A DNA stretch of 40,901 bases from Candidatus Aenigmatarchaeota archaeon (GTDB lineage Archaea > Aenigmatarchaeota > Aenigmatarchaeia > CG10238-14 > SCSR01), in assembly GCA_016187405.1 (NCBI GenBank), contig JACPJS010000005.1:1-40901 (forward strand), read 5' to 3'. Under the pieces are notes generated by a model. That model searched no databases. It was not told where the DNA came from and was given only the letters and a program-made list of their open reading frames with translations. Positions 8,303-18,014 of the stretch are shown one piece after another. The number at the start of each line of letters is the position of its first letter. The first letter of the stretch is position 1. Made by a program: the position numbers and the translations under genes.

Positions 8303-8983
8303 ATGAGATATCTTGTAATTCCTGCTCATCCAGATGACGGAGAGTTTCTTTGCGGTGGAACTGTTGCTAAACTGGCGAAAGAAGGAAACGTAGTTTATTA
8401 TTGCAATATTACTAGTGGTCAGAGAGGTATAAGTGGAAAGAGTATTAAAGAATCTGCAAAAATTCGTGAGGCAGAGCAATTGAATGCATCCAAAGTTCTT
8501 GGAGTAAGGGAAGTTATTTTTCTTGGATTTATGGACGGTGAAGTTGAGAACACACCGAAATTGAGAAAGAAGATTGTAGAAGTCATTCGATTAGTAAAAC
8601 CTGATGTTGTAATGACATTTGATCCTGCACATAAATATGACAACTATGCACGATTGCATCCTGACCATAGAAGAACTGCAGAGACTGTGTTTGATGTATT
8701 GTATCCTGCAGTTGGAAATGATAGTTATTATCCAGAATTAATTAAAAAAGGTTTCAAACCACATACGGTTAAGGAGGCTTGGTTTTTCGGAAGTGATAAT
8801 CCGACTGACTATATTGATATAACAAAGACTATCAAAACTAAATTACAAGCATTGAGAGAACACAAAAGTCAGGTAAAAGAGCATGAATTTGAAAAAAGAG
8901 TAATGCATTGGGCAGGAGAAACTGGAAAGAAAGCCAAGGTTAAATATGCAGAAAGTTTCAGGAAACTAAAATTATGGCGATAG
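8303..8983 (+). CDS. PIG-L/LmbE family deacetylase
   Basis: PAHPDDGEFLCGGT and HPDHRR motifs. Confidence 0.9.
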   Translation: MRYLVIPAHPDDGEFLCGGTVAKLAKEGNVVYYCNITSGQRGISGKSIKESAKIREAEQLNASKVLGVREVIFLGFMDGEVENTPKLRKKIVEVIRLVKPDVVMTFDPAHKYDNYARLHPDHRRTAETVFDVLYPAVGNDSYYPELIKKGFKPHTVKEAWFFGSDNPTDYIDITKTIKTKLQALREHKSQVKEHEFEKRVMHWAGETGKKAKVKYAESFRKLKLWR

Positions 8984-9507
8984 ATTTATTGGCAATCGAT
9001 GTAGCAGTCCTGATGTTCATCAACAAATCTCTAGCGAATCCTGTTTTTGATTTAGTGATGCAATTTCTACAGAATTTCACTTATGTCTTCTGTGTATTTT
9101 TGATTTTATTTTTTGCATTCAAACGAAAGAAAGAATTGGCGTTACTTTTGATATTAGCTGCAATAATCAGTCTTGGTACGTCGTATGTATTGAAAACAGA
9201 AATACATCGCGATAGGCCGTATCAAACTTTGGATGTAAGACAACTTGTAGACGAGGATGCTGGGAAAAGTTTCCCGTCGAACCATGTTTTAATTATTACT
9301 GCATTATCAACTGTGATATTTTCATATTATCGTAGATTCGGAATTGCATTATTCGCATTTACAGGATTGGTTGCATTTAGTCGGATATATGTCGGTGTGC
9401 ATTATCCGAGTGATGTATTGGCTGGAGCCATCATAGGGTTGTTAATCGGATTGTTGATTCTAAAATTATTCAAGCCACGAATAAATAATTTATTAAAAAA
9501 ATTATGA
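8974..9507 (+). CDS. PAP2-family phosphatase
   Basis: KTEIHRDRP, SFPSNH, YVGVHYPSDVLAG. Confidence 0.9.
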   Translation: MAIDLLAIDVAVLMFINKSLANPVFDLVMQFLQNFTYVFCVFLILFFAFKRKKELALLLILAAIISLGTSYVLKTEIHRDRPYQTLDVRQLVDEDAGKSFPSNHVLIITALSTVIFSYYRRFGIALFAFTGLVAFSRIYVGVHYPSDVLAGAIIGLLIGLLILKLFKPRINNLLKKL

Positions 9508-10221
9508 AGACGTAATGTTCTCGTAATTTCCTAGAATTGAAGGATCTTTCATTACAAACCAACCGTCTGGTTCTATAATCCCAACACTATTCCACGCTTG
9601 AACTAGAGAATTGTATACGTTGGCTTCAGGTGAGAGAATAATGACTGGCGCACGTGTGATGTTATATTTTGATATCAGCATCTTTCCTTCGGTAGATGAT
9701 ATATCCAAAGTCGTTTCATTGTTTATTCCAACACCGAAATTTAACAGAATTTGTTTGTTTGTCAGGACGTTATAGCATTTCGTGCAAGATGTGTCATTCA
9801 AGTAAATAACTTTTACAAGACCTACTACTTTACCACTCGATATATTGTAATACGGCGGGAGACCACTTAACACAAGAGCTCCATTGTTTGCTGGAATCGT
9901 ACTTGATAAACCAGATTTATCAATCTCCCCTGTGATTATCAATGCTGGTAATTTTGTGATGCTATATCTATCAATCAAATATTTTCCTTCGTTGCTTGAG
10001 AATGAAACTGTATTTTCGCTCGTAACTTTAACATTAGGAACCTGCTTCAACTGACTGACTATTTTTTGCATGTCATAACAATCACTACAATCGTTCTTCA
10101 CGATAGTTGTAAGAATCGATGCAGATGTAGTTTTACTAAGATTGAAAGGTTTCAATATAGAATATGTCAGATATATGTTGATCAAGAAGACAACTGCTAG
10201 AGATATCAATAATCCTAACAA
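9502..10221 (-). CDS. Membrane-anchored protein with two thioredoxin-like domains
   Basis: N-terminal TM; CSDC and CTKC each followed by a thioredoxin-like SITKLPALIITG / NITRAPVIILSP segment; start is non-ATG (TTG at 10221 or further upstream). Confidence 0.7.
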   Translation of the reverse strand: MLGLLISLAVVFLINIYLTYSILKPFNLSKTTSASILTTIVKNDCSDCYDMQKIVSQLKQVPNVKVTSENTVSFSSNEGKYLIDRYSITKLPALIITGEIDKSGLSSTIPANNGALVLSGLPPYYNISSGKVVGLVKVIYLNDTSCTKCYNVLTNKQILLNFGVGINNETTLDISSTEGKMLISKYNITRAPVIILSPEANVYNSLVQAWNSVGIIEPDGWFVMKDPSILGNYENITSS

Positions 10222-10281
10222 TATCTTCTGCTGCGTATTTACTTTATTCTTTGCGATGTAGTTGCCCCTCAGTTTTATTTA

Positions 10282-10455
10282 TCAACATCCGCCTACTTGT
10301 GATGGCAACGTTGATAGTGCACTAGATTTCACGCCTGAGATCGCCCCAGTCGAAAGTGCCTGATACATTGTGTTCAATTGAACTGCCTGTACGCCAGCTA
10401 TTACTACCAACAATCCCACTAGCACTAGTAGCATTGTGTTTGTATTCATTTTCAT
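10282..10455 (-). CDS. 57-aa membrane peptide MKMNTNTMLLVLVGLLVVIAGVQAVQLNTMYQALSTGAISGVKSSALSTLPSQVGGC
   Basis: Complete ORF below the track cutoff; AGGAGG Shine-Dalgarno before ATG; one TM helix; C-terminal GGC; fits the gap between two cysteine-rich genes. Confidence 0.75.
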   Translation of the reverse strand: MKMNTNTMLLVLVGLLVVIAGVQAVQLNTMYQALSTGAISGVKSSALSTLPSQVGGC

Positions 10456-10465
10456 TTTTTGCCTC

Positions 10466-11857
10466 CTAAACTCCTGCGCTCTTCAAGTAATTTTGCACGT
10501 TGTAAGAGCCAGATAAGGATGAATAATCTTTTCCTGCGACAAGTTCCCTATCAACATCACTCCAATCTTTGTTTTGTGCCAATTTGAAATACATCGCGTC
10601 CTGCACATATGTTGATGGGAACCAGAATGAATTCGCCTTGACAAACGAATCGAAGATGTCCTTTTTGCCATGCCCTTGTGACGCCATCAATTCGACCAAT
10701 CCCAACGCCGAGAAACCATGTGAACAATCAGGGGACGATGTAGGATTGCTGCAACAAGGTCTGTACGAATTCTCTGCGACATATTTTGCAATCTCCTGTT
10801 GTTCTGGTGTGAGCGATAAAAGTTTCATATCGGAATATCCTGGCTTACCCACACCATTGTTGTAATTGTCAAAGTAACTTGCAATAGGACTATCACTCAG
10901 TATAGTATTATTGTTGTGTTGTCCCAATGACCAAAGAACATACATTACAAAAACTGAGTTGTCTGAATTGATTGTTATTTTTTCGTTTAGGTTCGGTGTT
11001 GTCAATATTCTATTTTCATCATCAGTTATTGAATGACCGTATTGATTTTGGAGTACGGATTTCAACTTGTTTGTATCCAAAGCACCCGACTTAATCATGT
11101 CTTGAACTACATTACCCCATGTTGCATTCAATGTGAATCCTTCCTTTGGAACGACTTCCGAAGTAACTTGTGCCAAATCAACTGGTGAATTTGTTGTCTG
11201 AGGTTTGGATATAGATATCATTCCAAAAACAGGGAGTATCTGAACTACAAGTATTATCGCTGTGACAATCAGCATCGAATAAATCAAATATTTGTAAACA
11301 GGGTGTGAGAAATTGTCAATTGCTTGATTTCTCCTTGTTAATTTCGTCGGCTCTCCGACTTTGCAGTATATGCAATAGTTTTCATACGCATTCCTTACAC
11401 TGAACCATAACGCCATCCCCAAAAGTGCGAATGCACCTAGCTGTACAACTCTGATATACGGTATTAGATTAATCAAAAGCAAGGAAAACACATTTCCGAA
11501 AACAAGTAGATTAATTCCAAGACAGGCTGGACATATCAGTCCTATTAATCCGACAAGTAAACCTCCGAAAGAAACACCTTTGCCTGTGGTGTTTTGCTTG
11601 GAAATAGAATAACTGGATAGTGCAAAAATAATTCCAATCGACACGGAACTTGCGAATATGAACAAATAGTCTACCAGTTCCAGAGGTGTTGTACGTAGAT
11701 TTGCGAATATCGGTGGTATCGAAAAAACACCATAAGCAAGAGAATAGATTACTGCAAATATCACTGCTGTCACGACTGCTGTTATGCTATATTTAGAATC
11801 AGACAAGACTTTAATCGCATTTGACAGTACATTTAATTTTGGTTTTGTTCTCATCAA
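10466..11857 (-). CDS. Polytopic membrane protein with CPAC, CIYC and a C-terminal CCSNPTSSPDCSHG domain
   Basis: Six or so TM segments followed by a soluble domain with clustered Cys/His. Confidence 0.75.
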   Translation of the reverse strand: MMRTKPKLNVLSNAIKVLSDSKYSITAVVTAVIFAVIYSLAYGVFSIPPIFANLRTTPLELVDYLFIFASSVSIGIIFALSSYSISKQNTTGKGVSFGGLLVGLIGLICPACLGINLLVFGNVFSLLLINLIPYIRVVQLGAFALLGMALWFSVRNAYENYCIYCKVGEPTKLTRRNQAIDNFSHPVYKYLIYSMLIVTAIILVVQILPVFGMISISKPQTTNSPVDLAQVTSEVVPKEGFTLNATWGNVVQDMIKSGALDTNKLKSVLQNQYGHSITDDENRILTTPNLNEKITINSDNSVFVMYVLWSLGQHNNNTILSDSPIASYFDNYNNGVGKPGYSDMKLLSLTPEQQEIAKYVAENSYRPCCSNPTSSPDCSHGFSALGLVELMASQGHGKKDIFDSFVKANSFWFPSTYVQDAMYFKLAQNKDWSDVDRELVAGKDYSSLSGSYNVQNYLKSAGV

Positions 11858-11946
11858 TCAATCACGAAATTTAGAATGATTATTGTAATAAGTGAAGGCT
11901 TGTTTATAAGGATTTTGGATTTAAAGTTTATAGAAAACTAATATGC

Positions 11947-12014
11947 CCTTGCCCCGTGCTTCTATGGTCATAGTTGGATTTGTCCAATACTCAATAAAGG
12001 CGTTTAAGGCAAGG
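11947..12014 (+). ncRNA. Candidate structured small RNA
   Basis: Closing stem CCTTGCC/GGCAAGG around hairpins CTATGgtCATAG and TTGGAtttgTCCAA; TATA-like TTTAAAGTTTATA upstream; no coding frame; a second TATA-like site before valS. Confidence 0.5.
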
Positions 12015-12068
12015 TAAATAAGACTTGGATTATAAAGTTTAAAAAAGAAATTATTTCAATCGAATGAC

Positions 12069-14390
12069 ATGGAACCTAAGATAAAAGAGATCCGATGGGA
12101 ACCAAAACTGGAACATACTATCGGCAAACAGTGGGAGAAGGAGAAGATATACAAGTTCAACATAGGCTCCAAGAAGAAGATATTTTCTATTGATACGCCA
12201 CCACCATATCCATCAGGAAGGCCGTGGCACGTAGGTGCGGCAGCACATTTTTCCCAGATAGACATGATTGCACGTACAGCAAGGATGCTTGGACACGAAA
12301 CATTGTTCCCAATCGGAATCGACAGAAACGGATTGCCTGTAGAGATTTACACAGAAAAGAAGTTCAACATCTCAATTCACTCAACACCCCGTGAAAATTT
12401 CATCGAATACTGCAAGATTGCATTGGACGATCTAGAAGCAGAGATGATACAGATAATGAAAATGATGGGAATGTCGGGTGATTTTGATAATTATTACAGG
12501 ACTGATTCGGAAGAATACAGGAAATTGACACAGTCTACGTTCATCGAAATGTGGAACAAGGGACTGATATACGAGGACACAAGACCTAACAACTATTGTC
12601 CGAAATGTGGGACGACATTGGCAGATGCCGAGATAGTCTATGTTGATTTACCAAGTCAATTGGTTCATGTCAATTTCAAGATAAAAGAAGGTGGACAGAT
12701 AACAATCGCCACGACAAGACCTGAATTCATTGCGGCATGCCAGGCAATTATAGTCCATCCAGATGACAAGAGACACAAAGACTTTGTAGGGAAGACTGCT
12801 ATACTTCCCTTGTACAATCGTGAAGTGAAGGTCATCGCACATCGACAAGCTGATCCAAAATTCGGTACAGGTGCTCTGATGACTTGCAGTTATGGTGATT
12901 ACGAGGATGTTAGACTGTTCAGGGAATTGAAGCTGCAGGAAATAATCTTGATTGATACTGAAGGTAAGATTACACACAATGCAGGAATTTATGCGGGACT
13001 GCCAGCATCCGAGGCGAGAAAAAGAATCACAGAAGATTTGGAGATTGAAGGTTTTCTTGTGAAGAAAGAACCTATAATGCACCGTACTCCGACATGCGAG
13101 AGAAGCAAGAATCCCATCGAAGTTGTGCCAATGGACGAATATTATTTGAAACAGGTCGAGTACAAAAAACAGATTGCAAAAATTGCAAAGGAATTAATCT
13201 TCCATCCAGAATCTCATCGTCAGCAATTGTTGGACTGGGTTAATGCAGTGTCTATAGACTGGCCAATATCAAGAAGAAGATTCTACGGGACAGAAATACC
13301 TATATGGCATTGTAGGGATTGTAAGAAAGCGAATCTTCCCAAACCTGGAAAATATTATCAACCGTGGAAAGATGCTGCACCACTTGCCAAATGTAAATAT
13401 TGTAAATGTACAGAGTTTGTTGGTGAGACAAGAACGTTGGATACATGGGTTGATTCAAGTGTATCACCATTGTACATATCGAAATACGGCAAGGATAAAA
13501 GATTCTTCAATAAAACATATCCAAACACATTGAGACCGCAGGGAAAGGATATCATACGAACATGGTTGTATTATTCATTGCTGCGTTGTTTCTTGTTGAC
13601 AGGAAAGTCTCCGTTCAAGCATGCGTGGATAATGGGTCATGGTGTCGATGAACAAGGAGAGAAGATGAGCAAATCAAAAGGGAATGTAATAGATCCTATT
13701 CCTATATTGGAAAAATACGGTGCTGACATGTTCAGATACTGGGCGGCAAGCGAATCTGCATTGGGATCTGATTACAGATGTTCTGAGCAGAGAATTCAGA
13801 GCGCAGGCAAGTTCCTTACAAAACTGTGGAACATTTCCAGATTCATCTCGATGTTCCCTAAAGTCAAGAAAGTAAAATTAACTGCAACTGACAAATGGAT
13901 CCTTTCTGAATTGGACAAGTTGATACAGGAATGTATGAAAGGTTATCAAGATTTTAATTTCTTCGTACCTGCAAACAAGATTCGAGAATTTGCATGGAAT
14001 CTGTTCGCAGATCATTATGTCGAGATGGTAAAGGTCCGTGCATATGGTGAAGGTTTCACAAGGGAAGAGAAAGAAGCTGCATGGTATACGCTACATGTTT
14101 GTTTGGAATCAATATTGGAATTACTTGCGCCTATTGTTCCTTATATGACGGATTTCATTGCACGTGAATTGTATCACAAGTACAGCGTGCATACAGAACT
14201 GTTTCCAAAACCTCAATGGAAAAGTCCACTCGTTAAACTGACTCCGAAAATCATTGAATTCAATTCAAAGGTCTGGAATGATAAGAAAGGTAAGGGAATT
14301 TCATTGAGGGATGAGATCAAAATGAAAATACCTACCACATTGAAACAGTTTGAGAAAGATTTACGAGCTATGCACAAGCTCACTGGTTAA
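12069..14390 (+). CDS. valS: Valyl-tRNA synthetase
   Basis: DTPPPYPSGRPWHVGAAAHFSQIDMIAR, ATTRPEFIAAC, KMSKSKGNVIDP. Confidence 0.93.
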   Translation: MEPKIKEIRWEPKLEHTIGKQWEKEKIYKFNIGSKKKIFSIDTPPPYPSGRPWHVGAAAHFSQIDMIARTARMLGHETLFPIGIDRNGLPVEIYTEKKFNISIHSTPRENFIEYCKIALDDLEAEMIQIMKMMGMSGDFDNYYRTDSEEYRKLTQSTFIEMWNKGLIYEDTRPNNYCPKCGTTLADAEIVYVDLPSQLVHVNFKIKEGGQITIATTRPEFIAACQAIIVHPDDKRHKDFVGKTAILPLYNREVKVIAHRQADPKFGTGALMTCSYGDYEDVRLFRELKLQEIILIDTEGKITHNAGIYAGLPASEARKRITEDLEIEGFLVKKEPIMHRTPTCERSKNPIEVVPMDEYYLKQVEYKKQIAKIAKELIFHPESHRQQLLDWVNAVSIDWPISRRRFYGTEIPIWHCRDCKKANLPKPGKYYQPWKDAAPLAKCKYCKCTEFVGETRTLDTWVDSSVSPLYISKYGKDKRFFNKTYPNTLRPQGKDIIRTWLYYSLLRCFLLTGKSPFKHAWIMGHGVDEQGEKMSKSKGNVIDPIPILEKYGADMFRYWAASESALGSDYRCSEQRIQSAGKFLTKLWNISRFISMFPKVKKVKLTATDKWILSELDKLIQECMKGYQDFNFFVPANKIREFAWNLFADHYVEMVKVRAYGEGFTREEKEAAWYTLHVCLESILELLAPIVPYMTDFIARELYHKYSVHTELFPKPQWKSPLVKLTPKIIEFNSKVWNDKKGKGISLRDEIKMKIPTTLKQFEKDLRAMHKLTG

Positions 14391-15299
14391 ACTCTGAAGA
14401 TATTTGTGAGACTTGTAAAACGAAAATCCTATTGCTAACACAGTCACTACTGTCGGGAGATATGTTGGTAATTGTATATGGAAGCTCTCAAGAATCATGA
14501 ACACGCCAAGAAAACCTATAACTGTCATTGCACCGTTCTTCAGCCATTTGTATTTGGAGATTCTGCTTATACCCATTATTGTCAATTTTCTGAGAACAAG
14601 AGCTCCTATACCAAGACCTATCGCTATGTAAAGTAAGTTTGTTGTGAATGCAAATGCTCCGACGACTCCGTCGAAACTGAACGTCGCATCAAGAACTTCA
14701 AGATAGACAAATTTCGATATGTCAGACATTCTACCTTTCAATAATTTTTCTTCTTCCCTTTCGGCAGTTTCCTTGAACCCATAAACAATGAAAAATGTCG
14801 CGCTGCCTATTGCGGCAGCCAGCATCAAGTTAGGATTTTGTCTGGCAAAGAAAAGTACTGTTACCAAAAGTATTGCTGCGAAAGCAAAGAACCACACAGC
14901 GTATTCCTCTCTCAATAATTTCTCGTGAAAAAACAATGTGTCCTTTTTCTCCATGAACAGCCAGTGGATGTATAAAAGAAGCAAAAACATACCACCAAAA
15001 ATCAGTATCAACGGTTTCTGCATTTCGATTGCCTGAGCAGCGACTTGATTGTTACCGATGAAAGCCTCGAAAAGTTCTCCTAATGATATGTTGGGAACGA
15101 CAAGCAACACTATAAGAAGAGGTACTATCAATCTCACAAGGAATACTGATGTAAGAATACCGACGAAAAGAAATCTCTTCTGCCATTTATCGCTCATCGA
15201 CGAAAGCACATGAGCATTGATTATAGCATTGTCTATACTGTTGGCTATTTCGAATAGAGAAAGACCAAATATCAGCATCAATGTTTCGATTAGCGCCAT
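14361..15299 (-). CDS. TerC/DUF475-family integral membrane protein
   Basis: FEIANSIDNAIINAHVLSSMS and LEVLDATFSFDGVVGAFAFTTN. Confidence 0.88.
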   Translation of the reverse strand: MALIETLMLIFGLSLFEIANSIDNAIINAHVLSSMSDKWQKRFLFVGILTSVFLVRLIVPLLIVLLVVPNISLGELFEAFIGNNQVAAQAIEMQKPLILIFGGMFLLLLYIHWLFMEKKDTLFFHEKLLREEYAVWFFAFAAILLVTVLFFARQNPNLMLAAAIGSATFFIVYGFKETAEREEEKLLKGRMSDISKFVYLEVLDATFSFDGVVGAFAFTTNLLYIAIGLGIGALVLRKLTIMGISRISKYKWLKNGAMTVIGFLGVFMILESFHIQLPTYLPTVVTVLAIGFSFYKSHKYLQSLTSELVHSS

Positions 15300-15353
15300 T
15301 TAAATCAATATACTCTTTAAATCTATAGACTATAGAAAATTAATATAAGGTCG

Positions 15354-16568
15354 GTTGTATTTAACGAAGAAGAAAAACTGAGGATAAAGAAAATTCTGAA
15401 AGAGCTAGAGGCTATACGAGGGAGGCACACTGAACTTGTTTCTGTTTATGTTCCTGCCGGATATAATCTGTTTGAGATAATCAGCCAGCTCTCGAATGAA
15501 AAGTCCACTGCTGTGAACATCAAATCCAAAAGCACCAGGAACAATGTCGTTGATGCACTGGAGAAGATTGTACAACACTTGAAGATATTCAAGAAGACTC
15601 CTGTGAACGGTTTGATTGTTTTTTGTGGGAATGTTTCACAAGACGAGGGTAATCCTGACTTGAAAATATGGAGTTTCGAACCTCCTGAGAAAATGAACTC
15701 AAAGATTTATTGGTGCGACCAGGTTTTCGTCCTGGACCCGTTGAAGGAGATGGTAGCAGAGAAAGAAGTGTATGGATTGCTTGTCATGGATGCGAGTGAA
15801 GCTGATATCGCGTTGTTGAATGGAAAGAAAATTATACAATTGAAACATCTCGATTCGCTTGTTGCTGGCAAGGCTATCAAGGGAGGAATGTCACAGAGAC
15901 GTTATGATAGAATCCGTGAAGAGGCTCTTAATGATTACTTTAAGGAAGTCGGGGAGATTGCATCCGAGGCATTCTTGAAACAGAAGGAACTGAAAGGAAT
16001 TTTAATAGGCGGGCCTGGACCGATAAAAGATCAGTTTGTCAAAGAAGAACATCTGAATTATCAGTTGCTTTCAAAGATTCTAGGGGAGAAGGATATTGGA
16101 TATACGGGTGACCAAGGACTGGAAGAACTGGTGCAGAAATCGGAGGATTTGTTGAAGGAAGCTGCAGTAATGAAGGAAAGGAAACTGATACAAAAATTCT
16201 TTACAGAGATACAGAAAAACGGAAATGTTGTTTATGGATATACGCAAACAATCGAGGCAATGAACATCGGCGCCATTGAGACGTTGTTGATATCCGAAAC
16301 TTTCGATTGGGTAAGGGTAAAATTGAAATGTGATAACACGCATGAGACTGAAAAGGATTTGCCTCAAGATGACATAGACAGACAGGTTTGCGATGTTTGT
16401 GGACAATTGTTGAAGGTTGAAAATAAAGATGACCTTGGAGAGTTGTTATCTGAAAAAGCTAAAACTTACGGAAGTACTGTTGAAATCATTTCTAAAGATA
16501 CGCAAGAGGGAATGCAATTCGGAAAACTTGCTGGTATCGGCGGATTCTTGAGATACAAGATTCAGTAA
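15354..16568 (+). CDS. prf1: Peptide chain release factor aRF1; translation start unresolved
   Basis: NIKS motif (NIKSKSTRNNV) and GGPGPIKDQF; upstream frame VFNEEEKLRIKKILKELEAIRGRHTELVSVYVPAGYNLFEIISQLSNEKSTAV is the conserved N-domain but lacks an ATG/GTG/TTG start. Confidence 0.85.
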   Translation, partial: VVFNEEEKLRIKKILKELEAIRGRHTELVSVYVPAGYNLFEIISQLSNEKSTAVNIKSKSTRNNVVDALEKIVQHLKIFKKTPVNGLIVFCGNVSQDEGNPDLKIWSFEPPEKMNSKIYWCDQVFVLDPLKEMVAEKEVYGLLVMDASEADIALLNGKKIIQLKHLDSLVAGKAIKGGMSQRRYDRIREEALNDYFKEVGEIASEAFLKQKELKGILIGGPGPIKDQFVKEEHLNYQLLSKILGEKDIGYTGDQGLEELVQKSEDLLKEAAVMKERKLIQKFFTEIQKNGNVVYGYTQTIEAMNIGAIETLLISETFDWVRVKLKCDNTHETEKDLPQDDIDRQVCDVCGQLLKVENKDDLGELLSEKAKTYGSTVEIISKDTQEGMQFGKLAGIGGFLRYKIQ

Positions 16569-16569
16569 A

Positions 16570-17337
16570 TCACAAATCTAAATTGAAAAACCTTATCGCA
16601 TTACTTCCGCATTTATTCCAGACTTGTTCGAATGTTAATTTCTTTTCTTCAGATATTTTTCCACAAGGAATTTTTATATTCACAGGCGTTCCACGTACTC
16701 CATCACCGAACCACGGAGAATCTGTCTCCAATAAAATATTTTCAATCGGCATGTCACGAACTACTTTCTTGTGATTCTTACTCTTAGCAATTATAGGACC
16801 TACTGTTATTGAATATTTATTTTCAATCACGCGTGGAATCAAGTCTTTGAATCCCCACATGTGGAGTAAAACATTCTTTGCATCTTCCTGTTCTAAGATT
16901 TTCAAAACATCTTCACCAGCATCACGCGTATGAATAACCAGTGGGAGTTTCAGTTCCTTTGATAGTTCAATGTGCTGAATGAAAAGTTCCTTCTGTTTTT
17001 CTCTCCATTCTTCCTCTCTCACCCAGAAATAATCAAGTCCAGTCTCACCTATAGCAACCAGATTTTTTTTATTTTCTCTTAATCGTTCAAGATGTTCATC
17101 GATTTGCCTTGGAGTTATCTCCTTGACGAACTCTGGATGTATGGATGCAGATAGGAAAACATAATTCTTGAATTGCTTGGTGATTTCAAGAGCACGATTC
17201 CATTCTCCGATATCGCAACATGTAGTTACAACAGCTTTGATTCCTTCGTCATTGCAATTCTGTATAACCTGATCTAAATCTTTCAGGTAATCTTTCTGTT
17301 CCAAATGGCAATGAGCATCAATCATCCAATCAACCAA
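16570..17337 (-). CDS. TatD-family hydrolase
   Basis: MIDAHCHLEQ, GETGLDYFW, LVIHTRDA, ILLETDSPW. Confidence 0.92.
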   Translation of the reverse strand: MVDWMIDAHCHLEQKDYLKDLDQVIQNCNDEGIKAVVTTCCDIGEWNRALEITKQFKNYVFLSASIHPEFVKEITPRQIDEHLERLRENKKNLVAIGETGLDYFWVREEEWREKQKELFIQHIELSKELKLPLVIHTRDAGEDVLKILEQEDAKNVLLHMWGFKDLIPRVIENKYSITVGPIIAKSKNHKKVVRDMPIENILLETDSPWFGDGVRGTPVNIKIPCGKISEEKKLTFEQVWNKCGSNAIRFFNLDL

Positions 17338-17989
17338 AAAGTTTAACTGAATATCCTATCATCAGAATACCTGTAAAATTAAGTGTGTATGATACGAATA
17401 GGAAATTTTTGGTTGGAAATTTAATTGCGCCAAACAATGCTATACCTATCTCATCAGGTAAAGGAGATGCGATTATGAAACCTGCTATGACAGGGATTAT
17501 AGAATGCCATATCTTGCTTTTAGAAACATCACGCCATAAATTTACAATGAATCGCTGTTCCGGTTTGAAAAGACTTAAGATAGGACTGTTGATGTTTTCT
17601 ATTTCTCTTGATAACAATTTTATTTCCTTCAAAAGTTTGCTTCTGACAAATTTGAATATAAGATAATCACTTATGACTGCACCGAATGCGCCTATGAAAG
17701 CAACATAGAAAGGATTCAAGTCCTTTGAAAGATTAAACAGGAATGCTGTAGCAATGGGTGTCGTTATACCATATGTGAATAACAATCCTCCAAAAAAGGA
17801 CGCTGGGTATCCCAAATATCCCAACTGATTTATGAATTGAAGTATTGAATCGGTGGATAGGATAAAATAAGCTGCTACGAAACTTGCAGTCAGTAAAATA
17901 AGATTATGATATTTAAATTCAAACTTTTCTATAGTTTTCAAAGTTTTCGTTGCGTTATTTTCAGTGTGTCTAAAAAATCTCTTTTTCAT
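17330..17989 (-). CDS. Hypothetical membrane protein
   Basis: 219 aa, multiple hydrophobic segments. Confidence 0.7.
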   Translation of the reverse strand: MKKRFFRHTENNATKTLKTIEKFEFKYHNLILLTASFVAAYFILSTDSILQFINQLGYLGYPASFFGGLLFTYGITTPIATAFLFNLSKDLNPFYVAFIGAFGAVISDYLIFKFVRSKLLKEIKLLSREIENINSPILSLFKPEQRFIVNLWRDVSKSKIWHSIIPVIAGFIIASPLPDEIGIALFGAIKFPTKNFLFVSYTLNFTGILMIGYSVKLFG

Positions 17990-18014
17990 TAAAATTGATT
18001 TGATTTAGTAGAAT

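Noticed and set aside
12648-13082. 144-aa ORF antisense to valS
   Set aside because: Mirror of a strongly conserved CDS with no family resemblance.
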